Below are positions 17,199 through 26,267 of a stretch of DNA of 64,000 nucleotides, piece by piece (the first letter of the stretch is position 1; each line of letters starts with the position of its first letter). The notes under the pieces were generated by a model. That model was not told the DNA's origin. It made no database searches and saw only the letters and a program-made list of their open reading frames with translations. Location: positions 652,632-716,631 of the forward strand of contig NZ_BAABBO010000007.1 of assembly GCF_039538005.1 (NCBI RefSeq), in the 5' to 3' direction. Source of the stretch: Allohahella marinimesophila (GTDB taxonomy: Bacteria > Pseudomonadota > Gammaproteobacteria > Pseudomonadales > Oleiphilaceae). A program made the position numbers and the translations under genes.

Positions 17199-17963
17199 AT
17201 GCGCCTGATTTCCTGGAACGTAAACGGCATTCGTGCCGTCATGAAGAAGAATTTCGAACAGCAACTCGTCGATATGGCGCCCGACATTCTCTGCCTGCAA
17301 GAGACCAAGGCACAGGATGAACAGGTCGTGGAGGCACTCAGTACTATTGAAGGCTTTCACATCTATACCAATTCAGCGGAAAAGAAGGGTTACAGCGGTA
17401 CCGCAATACTGACTCGAACCAAGCCGCTGGCAGTCGAATACGATATGGGTATCGAAGAGCACGACAACGAGGGTCGGGTCATCGCCGCTGAGTATGAAGA
17501 CTTCATACTCATTACCGTGTACACCCCGAATTCAGGCAGCGAGCTCAAGCGGCTGGGCTACCGGACCAGCTGGGATGCCGATTTTCTGGCTTACATCCGC
17601 CAACTGGAAACGCGTAAGCCTATTCTGGTCTGCGGCGACCTTAACGTGGCACACCAGCCTATCGATCTTGCCCGGCCCCAGGCGAACTACAACAAGGCCG
17701 CCGGCTATATGCAGGAGGAGATTGATGGCTTCGTCAATCTCATGGGCGCCGGATTAAAGGACACCTTCCGCGAATTGTATCCCGACACCGTAAAATACAC
17801 CTGGTGGAGCTACCGGGCTGGCGCAAGGGCACGAAATGTCGGCTGGAGGATTGACTATTTCCTCAGCTCGCCATCCCTCTTGCCGCGCGTATCCGAAGCC
17901 TTCATCTATAATGAAATTGATGGCTCCGACCACTGCCCGGTTGGCGTCGAGCTGACGGCCTGA
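17199..17963 (+). CDS. xthA: Exodeoxyribonuclease III
   Basis: This is an AP endonuclease and 3'-5' exonuclease of base-excision repair. The family pattern is complete: SWNVNGIRA at the N-terminus, LQETK with metal ligand E35, CGDLNVAH with the catalytic Asp/Asn, TWWSYR, and the terminal SDHCPV with H245. Length is 254 residues, within the Xth/ExoA range. It is transcribed away from the amylase gene. The sensor kinase starts 44 bp downstream, close enough for a shared transcript. Confidence 0.94.
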   Translation: MRLISWNVNGIRAVMKKNFEQQLVDMAPDILCLQETKAQDEQVVEALSTIEGFHIYTNSAEKKGYSGTAILTRTKPLAVEYDMGIEEHDNEGRVIAAEYEDFILITVYTPNSGSELKRLGYRTSWDADFLAYIRQLETRKPILVCGDLNVAHQPIDLARPQANYNKAAGYMQEEIDGFVNLMGAGLKDTFRELYPDTVKYTWWSYRAGARARNVGWRIDYFLSSPSLLPRVSEAFIYNEIDGSDHCPVGVELTA

Positions 17964-18007
17964 CAGGCCGACTTGTGCGTTCAGGTTCCCAGGGGTGACC
18001 TCATACG

Positions 18008-20782
18008 ATGTCTGAGATTGATTTTCGAGCAGTATTCACGGCGATGCCAGGCCATCACTGCCTATTGAAGCCTGGCCCAGAGGGGCTCGAAATTCTGGCC
18101 TGCAGCGATCAGCTTCAGGTTCTCAACGCGTTTGCAGGCCAGAATCCTGTCGGCAAACGACTGGCAGATTTCTTCGATGATGCCGATACGGTAGAAGATC
18201 TTCAGCTCGGTCACGCCAAGCCTGCCGATACCGCATTCTCGCATGAGCAGGACTTGTGTCTGTCCAGCAGGGAAACCGGCCGTCTCTTGAATGCGTTCAG
18301 CTGCATCATTCCCGATGCCACTGGCGAGATGCAGTACATACTGCTGCGCCTGGTCGAGCACCCTGAAACAGCGCCGAGCCAGACCGCAGGGCTGACTGTT
18401 GAGCAGGAACGAATGCTGCTCGCTTCTGTGATCGATCGAACGACTGACTTCGTCGGTATTGCGGACTTCAATGCCCGCGGTGTGCTCATCAACCGCAGTG
18501 GTCGCGAACTTCTCGGTATTGCCCAGGATTTCGACGTCTCCGAACTCACGCTCTTCGACATCTTCGTATCCGGAGAGCACGATCTCATCAAGAACGAAGC
18601 GATTCCATCGCTGATGTGCGATGGCTACTACAACCGCGACATGACCTTTCAACACCTGGGCAGCGGTGAAAACGTGCCGATCGAACTGTTTGCCTTTCGG
18701 ATCGATGCTCCCGTGACGGGAGAACCGCTCTATCTGGCGACCATCAGCCGCGACCGTCGTGAACGCCTCAAGATCGATGAAGCCGCGCAAAACGATTACC
18801 GTACCCGGCTCTTCGATGCAGCGCTGTCGAACCTGACCAACCACGTCTACGTCCTGAATATTGACGGCACCTTCCGCTACATCAATCTCGCACTGCTCAA
18901 GGCGCTTGGCACCACTTTCGATCACGCCGTCGGCAAAACCTTCCGACAGCTGGACTATCCGGCGACGCTCGCCAACCGGCTGATGCGGCAGGTCAAGCAG
19001 GTCATTGATACCAGAAAGCCACTCGTCGACAGAACCACCTTCAGAACAGCGACCTCTGGAACCAGGCTCTTTGAGTATACCTGGGTGCCCGTGTTCGCTG
19101 CCGACGGGCGCGTCGAAGCCATTGCCGGATCGAGCTATGACATCACCGCCCAGGCGCAGATTGAAGAACAGCTCGAAGGCGCGACCAAGGCCTCAGAGCG
19201 GGCCAACCTCGCGAAGAGCGAGTTTCTCGCCAACATGAGTCATGAAATTCGCACGCCAATGACAGCGATATTGGGTTTTGCCGACATTCTGGCCAGTCAT
19301 CTCAGCGACCCGGATGACTTATCTGCAGTCGAAACCATTCGTCGCAATGGACGGCATTTGCTCGATATTATCAACGACATCCTCGACCTTTCGCGCATAG
19401 AGGCCGGACGCCTGACTGTGCGAAATGAACCCGTGGCCATCGATGCGCTCATCGATGATGTGCACAAGTTGATGTCGGTCAGCGCCAGCAAGAAGCGGCT
19501 AGCACTCAACGTCAAATACCCCAAACTGCTCCCAGCCATCATTTCCACCGATGAAAAACGTGTACGGCAGATTCTGATCAACCTGATCGGCAATGCGGTG
19601 AAGTTTACCGAAACAGGCAACGTGTCGCTCAGGGTGGTGCTTGAACAGGGTGAGCACCCAGCGCTTATTTTTGAAGTCTCCGACACGGGCATCGGCCTCA
19701 GTCCGCACTTCATGAACAGCGTGTTCGAGCCATTCAGCCAGGCCGACACATCGCATAGCCGAAGCTATGAAGGCTCAGGGCTGGGCCTGCCGATCAGCCA
19801 GCGTCTGGCCAATCTGCTCGGTGGCGTCATTACGGGGGAGAGCCGTCCCGGCCGGGGCAGCACGTTCAGGTTCCGACTGCCCATCGAACGTGCGGCCATG
19901 GCCGACCTCAAGGCCCCACACCGAAGCAGGAAGACGATCAAGCCGGCAGCTGAAATTGCGGAGCTGCGCTGCAGGGTGCTCGTCGTCGATGACCGTCACG
20001 ACATCCGTTTTCTGGCACAGCACGTGCTGGAAGAAGCCGGCGCCCGCGTCTCCACTGCCTCGGATGGTCTGGAGGCGTTGTCGGTCGTACAACAGGCGAG
20101 CCTCGAGCGGCTCGACTTCGACATTATCATCATGGATATGCAAATGCCGATCATGGACGGCTACGAGTCTGTCAGCCGCCTGAGAACGCTAGGCTATCAG
20201 AAACCAATTCTGGCGCTGACTGCAGCTGCCATGCAATCGGACAAGGATCGCTGCATCGCAGCCGGGTGCACCGATTATCTGAGTAAACCAGTCGAGTCCC
20301 AGCATCTGGTCGCCATGGTGGCTTTTCATACTGGTGCGGGTCCCGCCCCCGAGTTGCTGGCCCATGCTCCCGAACTTGAGCCATCAAATAAGTATGTGGC
20401 GGCGGTAACGGCCAGCGCCGAGGCGCCAGAGGAAAAGCCAAGGGTGCTGCTGGTGGAAGACAGCGCAGACGCACGCGAAGCCACAGCCATGCTGTTGCGG
20501 GCAGCCGGGTTCACCGTCATGGAAGCAGAGAATGGCCTCAGCGCCGTCAAGCAGGCTGCCGCTGAATCGCCGGACGTGGTACTGCTCGATCTCGGGCTGC
20601 CTGATATCGACGGCTACGAGGTCGCCGCCCGACTCTCCAGCGACGATTCCCCGTTCAAAGGGCGCATCATCGCCATGTCCGGCCGCATCGAAGACCCGGA
20701 ACAGAGCAGACATTCAGGCATTGACCACCACCTCCTGAAGCCAGTGAGTTGGCACGAACTCCGTGATCTGCTCACCAGATAA
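18008..20782 (+). CDS. Soluble hybrid sensor histidine kinase with two receiver domains
   Basis: This is a 924-residue signalling protein without membrane helices, so probably cytosolic. PAS-like domains occupy about residues 1-380 (for example NLTNHVYVLNIDGTFRYIN near 280). They are followed by the HisKA dimerisation helix with phospho-acceptor H412 (MSHEIRTPM), then a HATPase domain with N-, G1- and G2-type boxes (NLIGNAVKFTE, SDTGIGLS, GSGLGLPISQ). Two receiver domains follow, with phospho-acceptor D710 (IIIMDMQMP) and D861 (VLLDLGLP). No Hpt domain or DNA-binding output is present, so phosphate probably passes to a partner encoded elsewhere. The input signal is unknown. It ends three bases before the convergent thiD stop. 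Confidence 0.92.
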   Translation: MSEIDFRAVFTAMPGHHCLLKPGPEGLEILACSDQLQVLNAFAGQNPVGKRLADFFDDADTVEDLQLGHAKPADTAFSHEQDLCLSSRETGRLLNAFSCIIPDATGEMQYILLRLVEHPETAPSQTAGLTVEQERMLLASVIDRTTDFVGIADFNARGVLINRSGRELLGIAQDFDVSELTLFDIFVSGEHDLIKNEAIPSLMCDGYYNRDMTFQHLGSGENVPIELFAFRIDAPVTGEPLYLATISRDRRERLKIDEAAQNDYRTRLFDAALSNLTNHVYVLNIDGTFRYINLALLKALGTTFDHAVGKTFRQLDYPATLANRLMRQVKQVIDTRKPLVDRTTFRTATSGTRLFEYTWVPVFAADGRVEAIAGSSYDITAQAQIEEQLEGATKASERANLAKSEFLANMSHEIRTPMTAILGFADILASHLSDPDDLSAVETIRRNGRHLLDIINDILDLSRIEAGRLTVRNEPVAIDALIDDVHKLMSVSASKKRLALNVKYPKLLPAIISTDEKRVRQILINLIGNAVKFTETGNVSLRVVLEQGEHPALIFEVSDTGIGLSPHFMNSVFEPFSQADTSHSRSYEGSGLGLPISQRLANLLGGVITGESRPGRGSTFRFRLPIERAAMADLKAPHRSRKTIKPAAEIAELRCRVLVVDDRHDIRFLAQHVLEEAGARVSTASDGLEALSVVQQASLERLDFDIIIMDMQMPIMDGYESVSRLRTLGYQKPILALTAAAMQSDKDRCIAAGCTDYLSKPVESQHLVAMVAFHTGAGPAPELLAHAPELEPSNKYVAAVTASAEAPEEKPRVLLVEDSADAREATAMLLRAAGFTVMEAENGLSAVKQAAAESPDVVLLDLGLPDIDGYEVAARLSSDDSPFKGRIIAMSGRIEDPEQSRHSGIDHHLLKPVSWHELRDLLTR

Positions 20783-20785
20783 GCC

Positions 20786-21682
20786 TTAGCGTCGCCCTCG
20801 CGTGGCGTGGAAATGATGCACCGGGCCATGACCGGAACCCACCTGCAGCTGGTCGGCTGCGGCGATGGCGGCATGCAGGTAGTCTCGGGCAGCCTCGACT
20901 GCTTGCGCCAGATCATCTCCAAGTGCAAGTCGAGCGGCAATGGCGGCCGAGAGCGTGCAGCCTGTGCCATGGGTATTGTTGGTCATGATTCGTTCTGACT
21001 GATATGCAAGAACCCTGGGGCCCTCGACCAGCACATCCATGACCGGCATCACCACATCCGTACCCAGCGCCTGCGAATACTCTGTAAGGTGCCCGCCTTT
21101 CAGCAAGACCGGCACCCCGATCGCTTCGGCAAGCGCTCGTGCCATGACGCCGAGCTGCTCAGCCAGCTGCGACTCCGTGGCTGCAGCTCTGAGCTGCGCC
21201 TCCAGACGCTCCGCCTGCAACGGATCAGCGGCCGCCAGCAGCGTCAGTGCCTCAGGCAGGTTCGGCGTGACCAGGGTGGCGAGTGGCAGCAGTCGTTCCA
21301 CCAAGGCGGTAACGGCATCTCTCGCCAGTAACATATCGCCACTTTTAGCCACCATGACCGGGTCGATAATCAGCGGTATACGCCGATGCTCGCCCAGGAA
21401 TCCTGCGAGCGCATCGGCGACCGTCAGCACCACGCTCGCTCGTCCAAGCATGCCGGTCTTGACGGCTCGAACGTCGAGATCATCGAACACCGCTTCCAGC
21501 TGAGCCCGTATATGCGCCTCTGGCAGGTCATGGATATCGGTGACCGCGCGGGTATTCTGGGCGGTAGTGGCCGTCAGCACAGAGGCGCCATAAACCCCGA
21601 GCGCCGAAAAGGTTTTCAGGTCCGCCTGTATGCCAGCGCCGCCACCGCTATCGGATCCAGCGATCGTTAACGCTATCGGCAT
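20786..21682 (-). CDS. thiD: Hydroxymethylpyrimidine/phosphomethylpyrimidine kinase
   Basis: ThiD phosphorylates HMP and HMP-P to HMP-PP for thiamine synthesis. The N-terminus IALTIAGSDSGGGAGIQADLKTF, the VLTATTAQNT segment, DPVMVAKSG, and the C-terminal NTHGTGCTLSAAIAA anion-hole region with catalytic Cys/Asp neighbours match the family. From the ATG at 21682 it has 298 residues; the frame extends to a TTG at 21757, but the added residues show no family match. The central part (residues about 150-215) is longer than in E. coli ThiD. No TPP riboswitch is seen upstream, and it is divergent from the amidase gene. Confidence 0.92.
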   Translation of the reverse strand: MPIALTIAGSDSGGGAGIQADLKTFSALGVYGASVLTATTAQNTRAVTDIHDLPEAHIRAQLEAVFDDLDVRAVKTGMLGRASVVLTVADALAGFLGEHRRIPLIIDPVMVAKSGDMLLARDAVTALVERLLPLATLVTPNLPEALTLLAAADPLQAERLEAQLRAAATESQLAEQLGVMARALAEAIGVPVLLKGGHLTEYSQALGTDVVMPVMDVLVEGPRVLAYQSERIMTNNTHGTGCTLSAAIAARLALGDDLAQAVEAARDYLHAAIAAADQLQVGSGHGPVHHFHATRGRR

Positions 21683-21795
21683 GGCAGACTGGCCGCTTTC
21701 GGCAGTGAATTTAACGACCGGGGCTTTTACACTCGAACTGTCTATTCCTGCAGACAATGCGTACTCCTTTTAATCGAAACTTTGGAAATCACTAT

Positions 21796-23340
21796 ATGGC
21801 ACCACATGAAGTGAAGCTCTTCAGCAAGGATGCACTGGGCACGGATGACTGTACAGGTCTGCTCGAGCGACTGGCTGACGAGCACATCAGTGCCGACGAA
21901 TTATTCAAGGCGGCGCACGAGCGGCTGCAGCTCGCCCGGGCACTGAATGCTGACATCTGTGCGGTTCCCCTGCAGACTGATCTGGCCAGGGATGCCCTGC
22001 CCTTCGCCATCAAGGACAACACCAATATTGCTGGCCTGCCCACGACTCATGGCAGCCTTGCATTCAGCGGCGGACCGGCCAGGCGCGACGCGCCTATCGT
22101 CGAAGAATTCGCAGTAGCCGGCTTTCGCCCTATCGCCAAGACTACGCTTCCCGAATTCGGCCTCACGGCCACAACCGAATACAGCCGTGCCGGTCGCCAT
22201 GATAACCTTGGGCGGAGCCATACCGCGAACCCCTGGCACACTGACCATATTGCTGGCGGCTCATCCGGAGGTAGCGCTGCACTGGTCGCGGCTGGGGTTG
22301 TCCCTGCCGCCCACGCCAACGATGGCGGCGGCTCGATCAGGATTCCGGCCGCCTGCTGCGGACTCATTGGTCTGAAGCCTTCACACGGCCGCCTGACGCT
22401 GCCCTTCCTCGCCAAGAACCTGCCCTTGCAGATCGTGACAGAGGGCGTACTGACACGGTCGGTTAGAGACACTGCACTCATTTTTGCGGCACTCGAGCAG
22501 AAAAGGTCGATGTCAGCAGTGCTCGCCAGCGCAGAACCTGGTAAACGCCGGAGCCAGCACGACGACGGGCACGGACTCAGACCCATCGGGCATGTGTTTG
22601 GGCACGGCGGCAAACGTCTGCGCATTGCCATGTTCACCCGTCGGCCCGACGACGAATTAGCCGACGAGGCCTGTGTCGACAGCGTTCAGAACATCGCAAA
22701 GGTCTGTCGCGAACTCGGCCATCGAGTCAGTCATATCGACAATCCCGCAACGGCAGCCTTTGGTCATGACTTCCTGCTGTACTGGTCCATGCTGGCCGCT
22801 TCGGTAAGGCTCGCCGGCACCGCTCCCGCCCGACGCCTGAGCGCGCATCGCAACCCGCTTCAGATGCCCGATTTCACCGCCAGCCGGCTGGAGCCCATGA
22901 CCAACGCACTGGCCATGCACTTCATGCGGCGCTTCTGGCGCCTACCAGGCAGCATGCGAGCCCTGCGCCGGTTTTCTGCCAGCTACCGCAACCTGTTTTC
23001 CGATTACGACCTGCTGCTTTGCCCGACCCTGGGGCAGGTCGTGCCGAAGGCCGGTCACCTGGCGCCGGATCTGCCATGGAGCACACTCGAAAGCCGCCTG
23101 CGAAAGTTTGCCTGCTTTACTCCGGCCGACAATATCGCTGGCACCCCCGCTATTTCCCTGCCAGTAGCGCAGGATGAGAACGGCTTGCCAGTTGGCGTGC
23201 AGTTCTCGGCCGACATCGGCCATGAAGAAGACCTGCTTTCGCTGGCACTGGAACTCGATGCCAGCGGCGCCCTTCTCGACAACACACCCACCCTGGCGTC
23301 TGCGCCACCACAGAGGGACAATCGTGCACATCTTTCCTGA
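21796..23340 (+). CDS. Amidase signature family hydrolase
   Basis: This is an amide hydrolase with the Ser-cisSer-Lys triad: K73 (AIKDN), the Gly/Ser loop GGSSGGS at 154-160, and nucleophile S180 in DGGGSIRIPAACCG. Members of this family range from simple amidases to GatA; at 514 residues without a GatB/GatC partner it is more likely a catabolic or detoxifying amidase, or a 6-aminohexanoate-cyclic-dimer-hydrolase-like enzyme, than GatA. I chose the ATG at 21796, which has GGAAA eight bases upstream; an ATG at 21757 would also work. The last 17 bases overlap the next gene's GTG start. The substrate cannot be told. Confidence 0.85.
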   Translation: MAPHEVKLFSKDALGTDDCTGLLERLADEHISADELFKAAHERLQLARALNADICAVPLQTDLARDALPFAIKDNTNIAGLPTTHGSLAFSGGPARRDAPIVEEFAVAGFRPIAKTTLPEFGLTATTEYSRAGRHDNLGRSHTANPWHTDHIAGGSSGGSAALVAAGVVPAAHANDGGGSIRIPAACCGLIGLKPSHGRLTLPFLAKNLPLQIVTEGVLTRSVRDTALIFAALEQKRSMSAVLASAEPGKRRSQHDDGHGLRPIGHVFGHGGKRLRIAMFTRRPDDELADEACVDSVQNIAKVCRELGHRVSHIDNPATAAFGHDFLLYWSMLAASVRLAGTAPARRLSAHRNPLQMPDFTASRLEPMTNALAMHFMRRFWRLPGSMRALRRFSASYRNLFSDYDLLLCPTLGQVVPKAGHLAPDLPWSTLESRLRKFACFTPADNIAGTPAISLPVAQDENGLPVGVQFSADIGHEEDLLSLALELDASGALLDNTPTLASAPPQRDNRAHLS

Positions 23341-24199
23341 AACACTGCCACTTGAAGCTGATGCGAACGACAGTCAGTGGCGACCGCAGCTCGAGCTCGC
23401 CTGGGCCGCCGCTCGCGCTGCCGGTGAGCTGATTACCGATGCCCGTGAAAATGACGATCTCAGCTTCGACCGGAAAGACCATATGGAGCTGGTCACTTCT
23501 GCCGACATCGCGGCAGATGAACTCATCGTCAAGATGATTCTCGGTCGCTTCAGCGACCACGTCATTCTCAGCGAAGAAACGCATAACGATCTCGCGACCA
23601 TCACTGACCTTGACGCGCCTACATGGATCATCGACCCGATCGACGGCACGGTGAATTATGCCTACGGCCACTTCCAGAGTGCTGTGTCCATAGGCTTCGC
23701 GGAGGGTGGCCGACTGCGCGCGGCCGTCGTTTATGCCCCCTTTCTGCGGGAAGTCTTCTACGCCTGCGAAAAGGGCGGCGCCTACCTGCTTCGGCGGGGT
23801 CTCGACAATGAGCTGGTACATCAGCGCATTGCGGTCAGCGAGCAGACCGAACTGTCGAGGTCGCTCATCGCTACCGGCTTCCCTTACGATCAGCGCAACA
23901 TTGGTCCCATGATGCGCCGCCTTTCAGCGGTCGCTATCCAGTGTGGCGGGCTGCGCCGCCTTGGCTCTGCGGCACTGGATATATGTTGGGTCGCTTGCGG
24001 ACGGTTCGATGCCTACTACGAGTCGATCAAGCCCTGGGATTACGCCGCCGGACTGCTGATCCTGACCGAAGCTGGCGGTCGCAGCGGTTTTCATTCCCCA
24101 CCGCCTGAGGGACGCTGCGAGCTGCTGCACGGCGACGACAGACTCGTCAGCACCCCGGCGCTCTTCGACGAGCTGAAAGCGCTGTTGGAGCAAGCCTGA
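23324..24199 (+). CDS. Inositol monophosphatase family protein with intact catalytic site
   Basis: This is a magnesium-dependent sugar- or inositol-phosphate phosphatase of the IMPase/CysQ/SuhB superfamily. The metal site is complete: E84/E85 in ILSEE, D104-x2-D107-GT in WIIDPIDGT, and D239 in KPWDYAAG; GSAALDICW is also typical. Length is 291 residues. The GTG at 23324 with GAGGGA upstream is the best start and lies inside the end of the amidase gene, implying translational coupling. It differs from the SuhB-position homologue at 57028, which has lost these residues, so this may supply the phosphatase activity of the family in this organism. Confidence 0.88.
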   Translation: MHIFPETLPLEADANDSQWRPQLELAWAAARAAGELITDARENDDLSFDRKDHMELVTSADIAADELIVKMILGRFSDHVILSEETHNDLATITDLDAPTWIIDPIDGTVNYAYGHFQSAVSIGFAEGGRLRAAVVYAPFLREVFYACEKGGAYLLRRGLDNELVHQRIAVSEQTELSRSLIATGFPYDQRNIGPMMRRLSAVAIQCGGLRRLGSAALDICWVACGRFDAYYESIKPWDYAAGLLILTEAGGRSGFHSPPPEGRCELLHGDDRLVSTPALFDELKALLEQA

Positions 24200-24385
24200 C
24201 AAGGAGGAAGTCGCGAGCGATCATCCGGCTAGCGCCAGTAGCTCCGAAATTCTGAGGAGAAGACCGGGTACACGGCGTCGGAACTGCCGTATAGTAGACA
24301 TAGGCCGGTGTAGATTTATTTTTCAGGCACCGACCCTCAAACCGTTTCATCAAGCTGGACGAGTAGAGTTCAAGGAGAACTGACC

Positions 24386-24817
24386 ATGGATACGCTCAAA
24401 GTCGAAGACTGCATGTCGCTGCAGTACATTTCCTTCAAGGCCGCCATGCCGGTGATCGAAGCCGCCAACCTGTTGTGCGAAAACGAGTTGCTCGGTGGTC
24501 CGGTGGTTGACGATAGCGGTCGACTGATCGGGTGGATTTCCGAGCAGGATTGTCTCAACGCGGTGAACCAGCTCTACTATTTCGATGAGCAGAGCGCCAC
24601 CGTTGCTGACGTGATGCGAACCGATGTGCTCACCGTCAAACGAGATCTGTCGCTGAACGACCTGGCGACCCAGATGTGCGCGCACAAACCGAAAATCTAC
24701 CCGGTAGTGGATGATCACGGCAAAGTGCTTGGCGTAATCTCGCGTCGACGCATTCTCAAGAAGATGTGTCATCAGATCGTTCACAAGAAAAAAGTACCCG
24801 CCCAGCAGACCGCCTGA
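24386..24817 (+). CDS. Two-CBS-domain protein
   Basis: This small (143 aa) cytosolic protein consists of almost nothing but a pair of CBS domains (residues about 8-60 and 75-130), which together form a Bateman module that binds adenosine nucleotides. Each has the typical GGPVVDDSGRLIGWIS or IYPVVDDHGKVLGVIS strand. A basic tail (KKMCHQIVHKKK) ends the protein. An AAGGAGAA ribosome site precedes the ATG. The upstream spacer contains TATAGT at 24290, a possible -10 box. The partner enzyme or regulator is not evident from context. Confidence 0.85.
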   Translation: MDTLKVEDCMSLQYISFKAAMPVIEAANLLCENELLGGPVVDDSGRLIGWISEQDCLNAVNQLYYFDEQSATVADVMRTDVLTVKRDLSLNDLATQMCAHKPKIYPVVDDHGKVLGVISRRRILKKMCHQIVHKKKVPAQQTA

Positions 24818-24824
24818 CGGGTAC
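24788..24824 (-). terminator. Intrinsic terminator for the aldo/keto reductase gene, inside the CBS-gene 3' end
   Basis: On the minus strand, GTACCCG (24824-24818) pairs with CGGGTAC (24800-24794) across a 17-nt loop and is followed directly by six T (24793-24788) and TCTTG. This fits a rho-independent terminator for the leftward reductase gene. It lies within the last codons and stop of the convergent CBS gene. Confidence 0.7.
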
Positions 24825-24829
24825 CCCGA

Positions 24830-25867
24830 TCAGAACGGCATTGGATACCGACGGTAAACGTCGGCGATGTCATCTAGCGCCGATTTGCTCAGTGTCACAT
24901 CAGCAGAGGCGATGTTGGATTTCAGCTGGGTCATGCTCGTAGCGCCGATGATGTTGGCCGTCACGAAGGGGCGACTGGTCACGAAGGCCAGCGCCATCTG
25001 ACACACGTCGAGACCATGACGATCAGCTACCCCGATGTAATGCTCCACGGCTTCGTGTGCCTGGGGCCTGTCCCTCGGCACCGAGTCGAGCAGGCTCCAG
25101 CGGCTGCCCTCAGGTCGCTTGCCATTCCGGTACTTGCCAGACAGCATGCCAGAAGCCAGCGGTGACCAGGCGAGAAGCCCGCAATCTTCTGTCATGCTTA
25201 TTTCCACGAGATCAGGCTCGAACAGACGGCAAAGGAGGCTATATTCGTTCTGGATCGATACCATTCGCGGCAGGTCATGAGTATCAGCGAGCTGAAGATA
25301 TTGCATCATGCCCCAGGCCGTCTCGTTGCTGAGACCGACATGGCGGATGCGACCCGCCTTCACTTCCTCCCCGAGCGTCTCCAGCACTTCAACAAGATTC
25401 GCGGTCACCTGAGCCCGGTCGAAATCCGGCTGGAAATTCCATTGCTTGCCGAAATGGTAAGCGCCCCGGTTTGGCCAATGCAGCTGATAGAGGTCGATAT
25501 AATCAGTCTGCAAACGTCGCAGGCTGTCATCCAGTGCCGCTTTGATATTCGGACGATCGATGCTTGCGCTCTTGCCTCGAATCCAGGACGGACCGGGCCC
25601 GGCTATCTTGCTCGCAAGGATGATGTCCTGCCGACGCCCTGACTGCTTGAGCCAGGTGCCTATGATTTCCTCCGTACGGCCATAGGTCTCGGCTCGGGGC
25701 GGCACGGCATACATTTCGGCGGTATCCAGGAAATTGATGCCCTGCGAGAGTGCGTAGTCGATCTGTTCATGGCCTTCGGACTCAGTATTCTGTTCGCCCC
25801 AGGTCATCGTCCCAAGACACAGTGCGCTGACTTCGATGTCGGTTCGCCCCAGACGTCGATATTCCAT
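24830..25867 (-). CDS. tas: Tas-family NADP(H)-dependent aldo/keto reductase
   Basis: This is a cytosolic aldo/keto reductase most like E. coli Tas. The matching segments are LGTMTWGEQN, INFLDTAEMYAVPPRAETYG (with the catalytic Asp and Tyr), ASKIAGPGP (catalytic Lys) and LYQLHWPNRG (catalytic His). At 345 residues it is the normal length. It probably reduces aldehydes or ketones; the physiological substrate of Tas-type enzymes is not settled. It is divergent from the riboswitch-controlled dadA and ends at a good T-run terminator. Confidence 0.9.
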   Translation of the reverse strand: MEYRRLGRTDIEVSALCLGTMTWGEQNTESEGHEQIDYALSQGINFLDTAEMYAVPPRAETYGRTEEIIGTWLKQSGRRQDIILASKIAGPGPSWIRGKSASIDRPNIKAALDDSLRRLQTDYIDLYQLHWPNRGAYHFGKQWNFQPDFDRAQVTANLVEVLETLGEEVKAGRIRHVGLSNETAWGMMQYLQLADTHDLPRMVSIQNEYSLLCRLFEPDLVEISMTEDCGLLAWSPLASGMLSGKYRNGKRPEGSRWSLLDSVPRDRPQAHEAVEHYIGVADRHGLDVCQMALAFVTSRPFVTANIIGATSMTQLKSNIASADVTLSKSALDDIADVYRRYPMPF

Positions 25868-26267
25868 TTCTTTTCCTCACACATTTTGTTTACTGCTGAC
25901 TTTTATACGGGCTTATACGAGCTCTGACCATAAAATATCAACCGCAAGCACAGCGCTGATGACCCGTTCATCGAATAATGCTAGGATTGACATTCGATGA
26001 TACGTGGTATGGGAGAGTGTTCTGCAAGTGCGCAATCGTGCAGCTGCAGGAACGCCGAAGGCGCAACCGGCTCGGAATCGCTCAGGCAAAGTGGACCATG
26101 GCAACGGCATCGGCTCTGGAGAGTGTCACGTTCAGTTGAAGACACACCGAAGGGGTAGGTCTGCGCCCCGCAGACTAAACTCTCAGGTCCCCGGACAGAG
26201 GAGCCCAGTCAGGACGCCAGGCGCGCCTGCTTTCATTTTCCTTAAGTGAATCCGGAGCCTCTCTCAT
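25868..26267 (+). promoter_or_regulatory. Long leader region of dadA
   Basis: This 400-bp intergenic region separates tas (leftward) from dadA (rightward). Its right half is the tandem glycine riboswitch described separately. Between the second aptamer and the dadA ATG is a 60-base expression platform containing AGGCGCGCCT followed by a T-rich stretch (26228-26243) and a CCGGAG ribosome site at about 26251. The left part, 25868-26005, should hold the promoters; a TTGACA at 25987 lies too close to the aptamer to be a confident -35 box. Confidence 0.6.
26010..26205 (+). ncRNA. Tandem glycine riboswitch
   Basis: Two consecutive glycine aptamers are recognisable by their conserved core. Aptamer 1 (about 26010-26110) has GGGAGAGTG, then CGCCGAAGGCGCAA, then CTCAGGCAAA followed by GGACCATG. 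Aptamer 2 (about 26115-26205) has GGAGAGTG, then ACCGAAGGGG, then ACTCTCAGGT and GGACAGAGGAG. The short inter-aptamer linker is typical of the cooperative tandem form. It lies upstream of dadA in the same direction, so intracellular glycine should control that gene. Whether control is by termination or by ribosome-site masking is unclear. Confidence 0.9.

Noticed and set aside
26218..26243. AGGCGCGCCT palindrome plus T-rich stretch as the riboswitch terminator
   Set aside because: The stem is only about four base pairs around a CGCG loop and the T run is interrupted; the control mechanism is left open.
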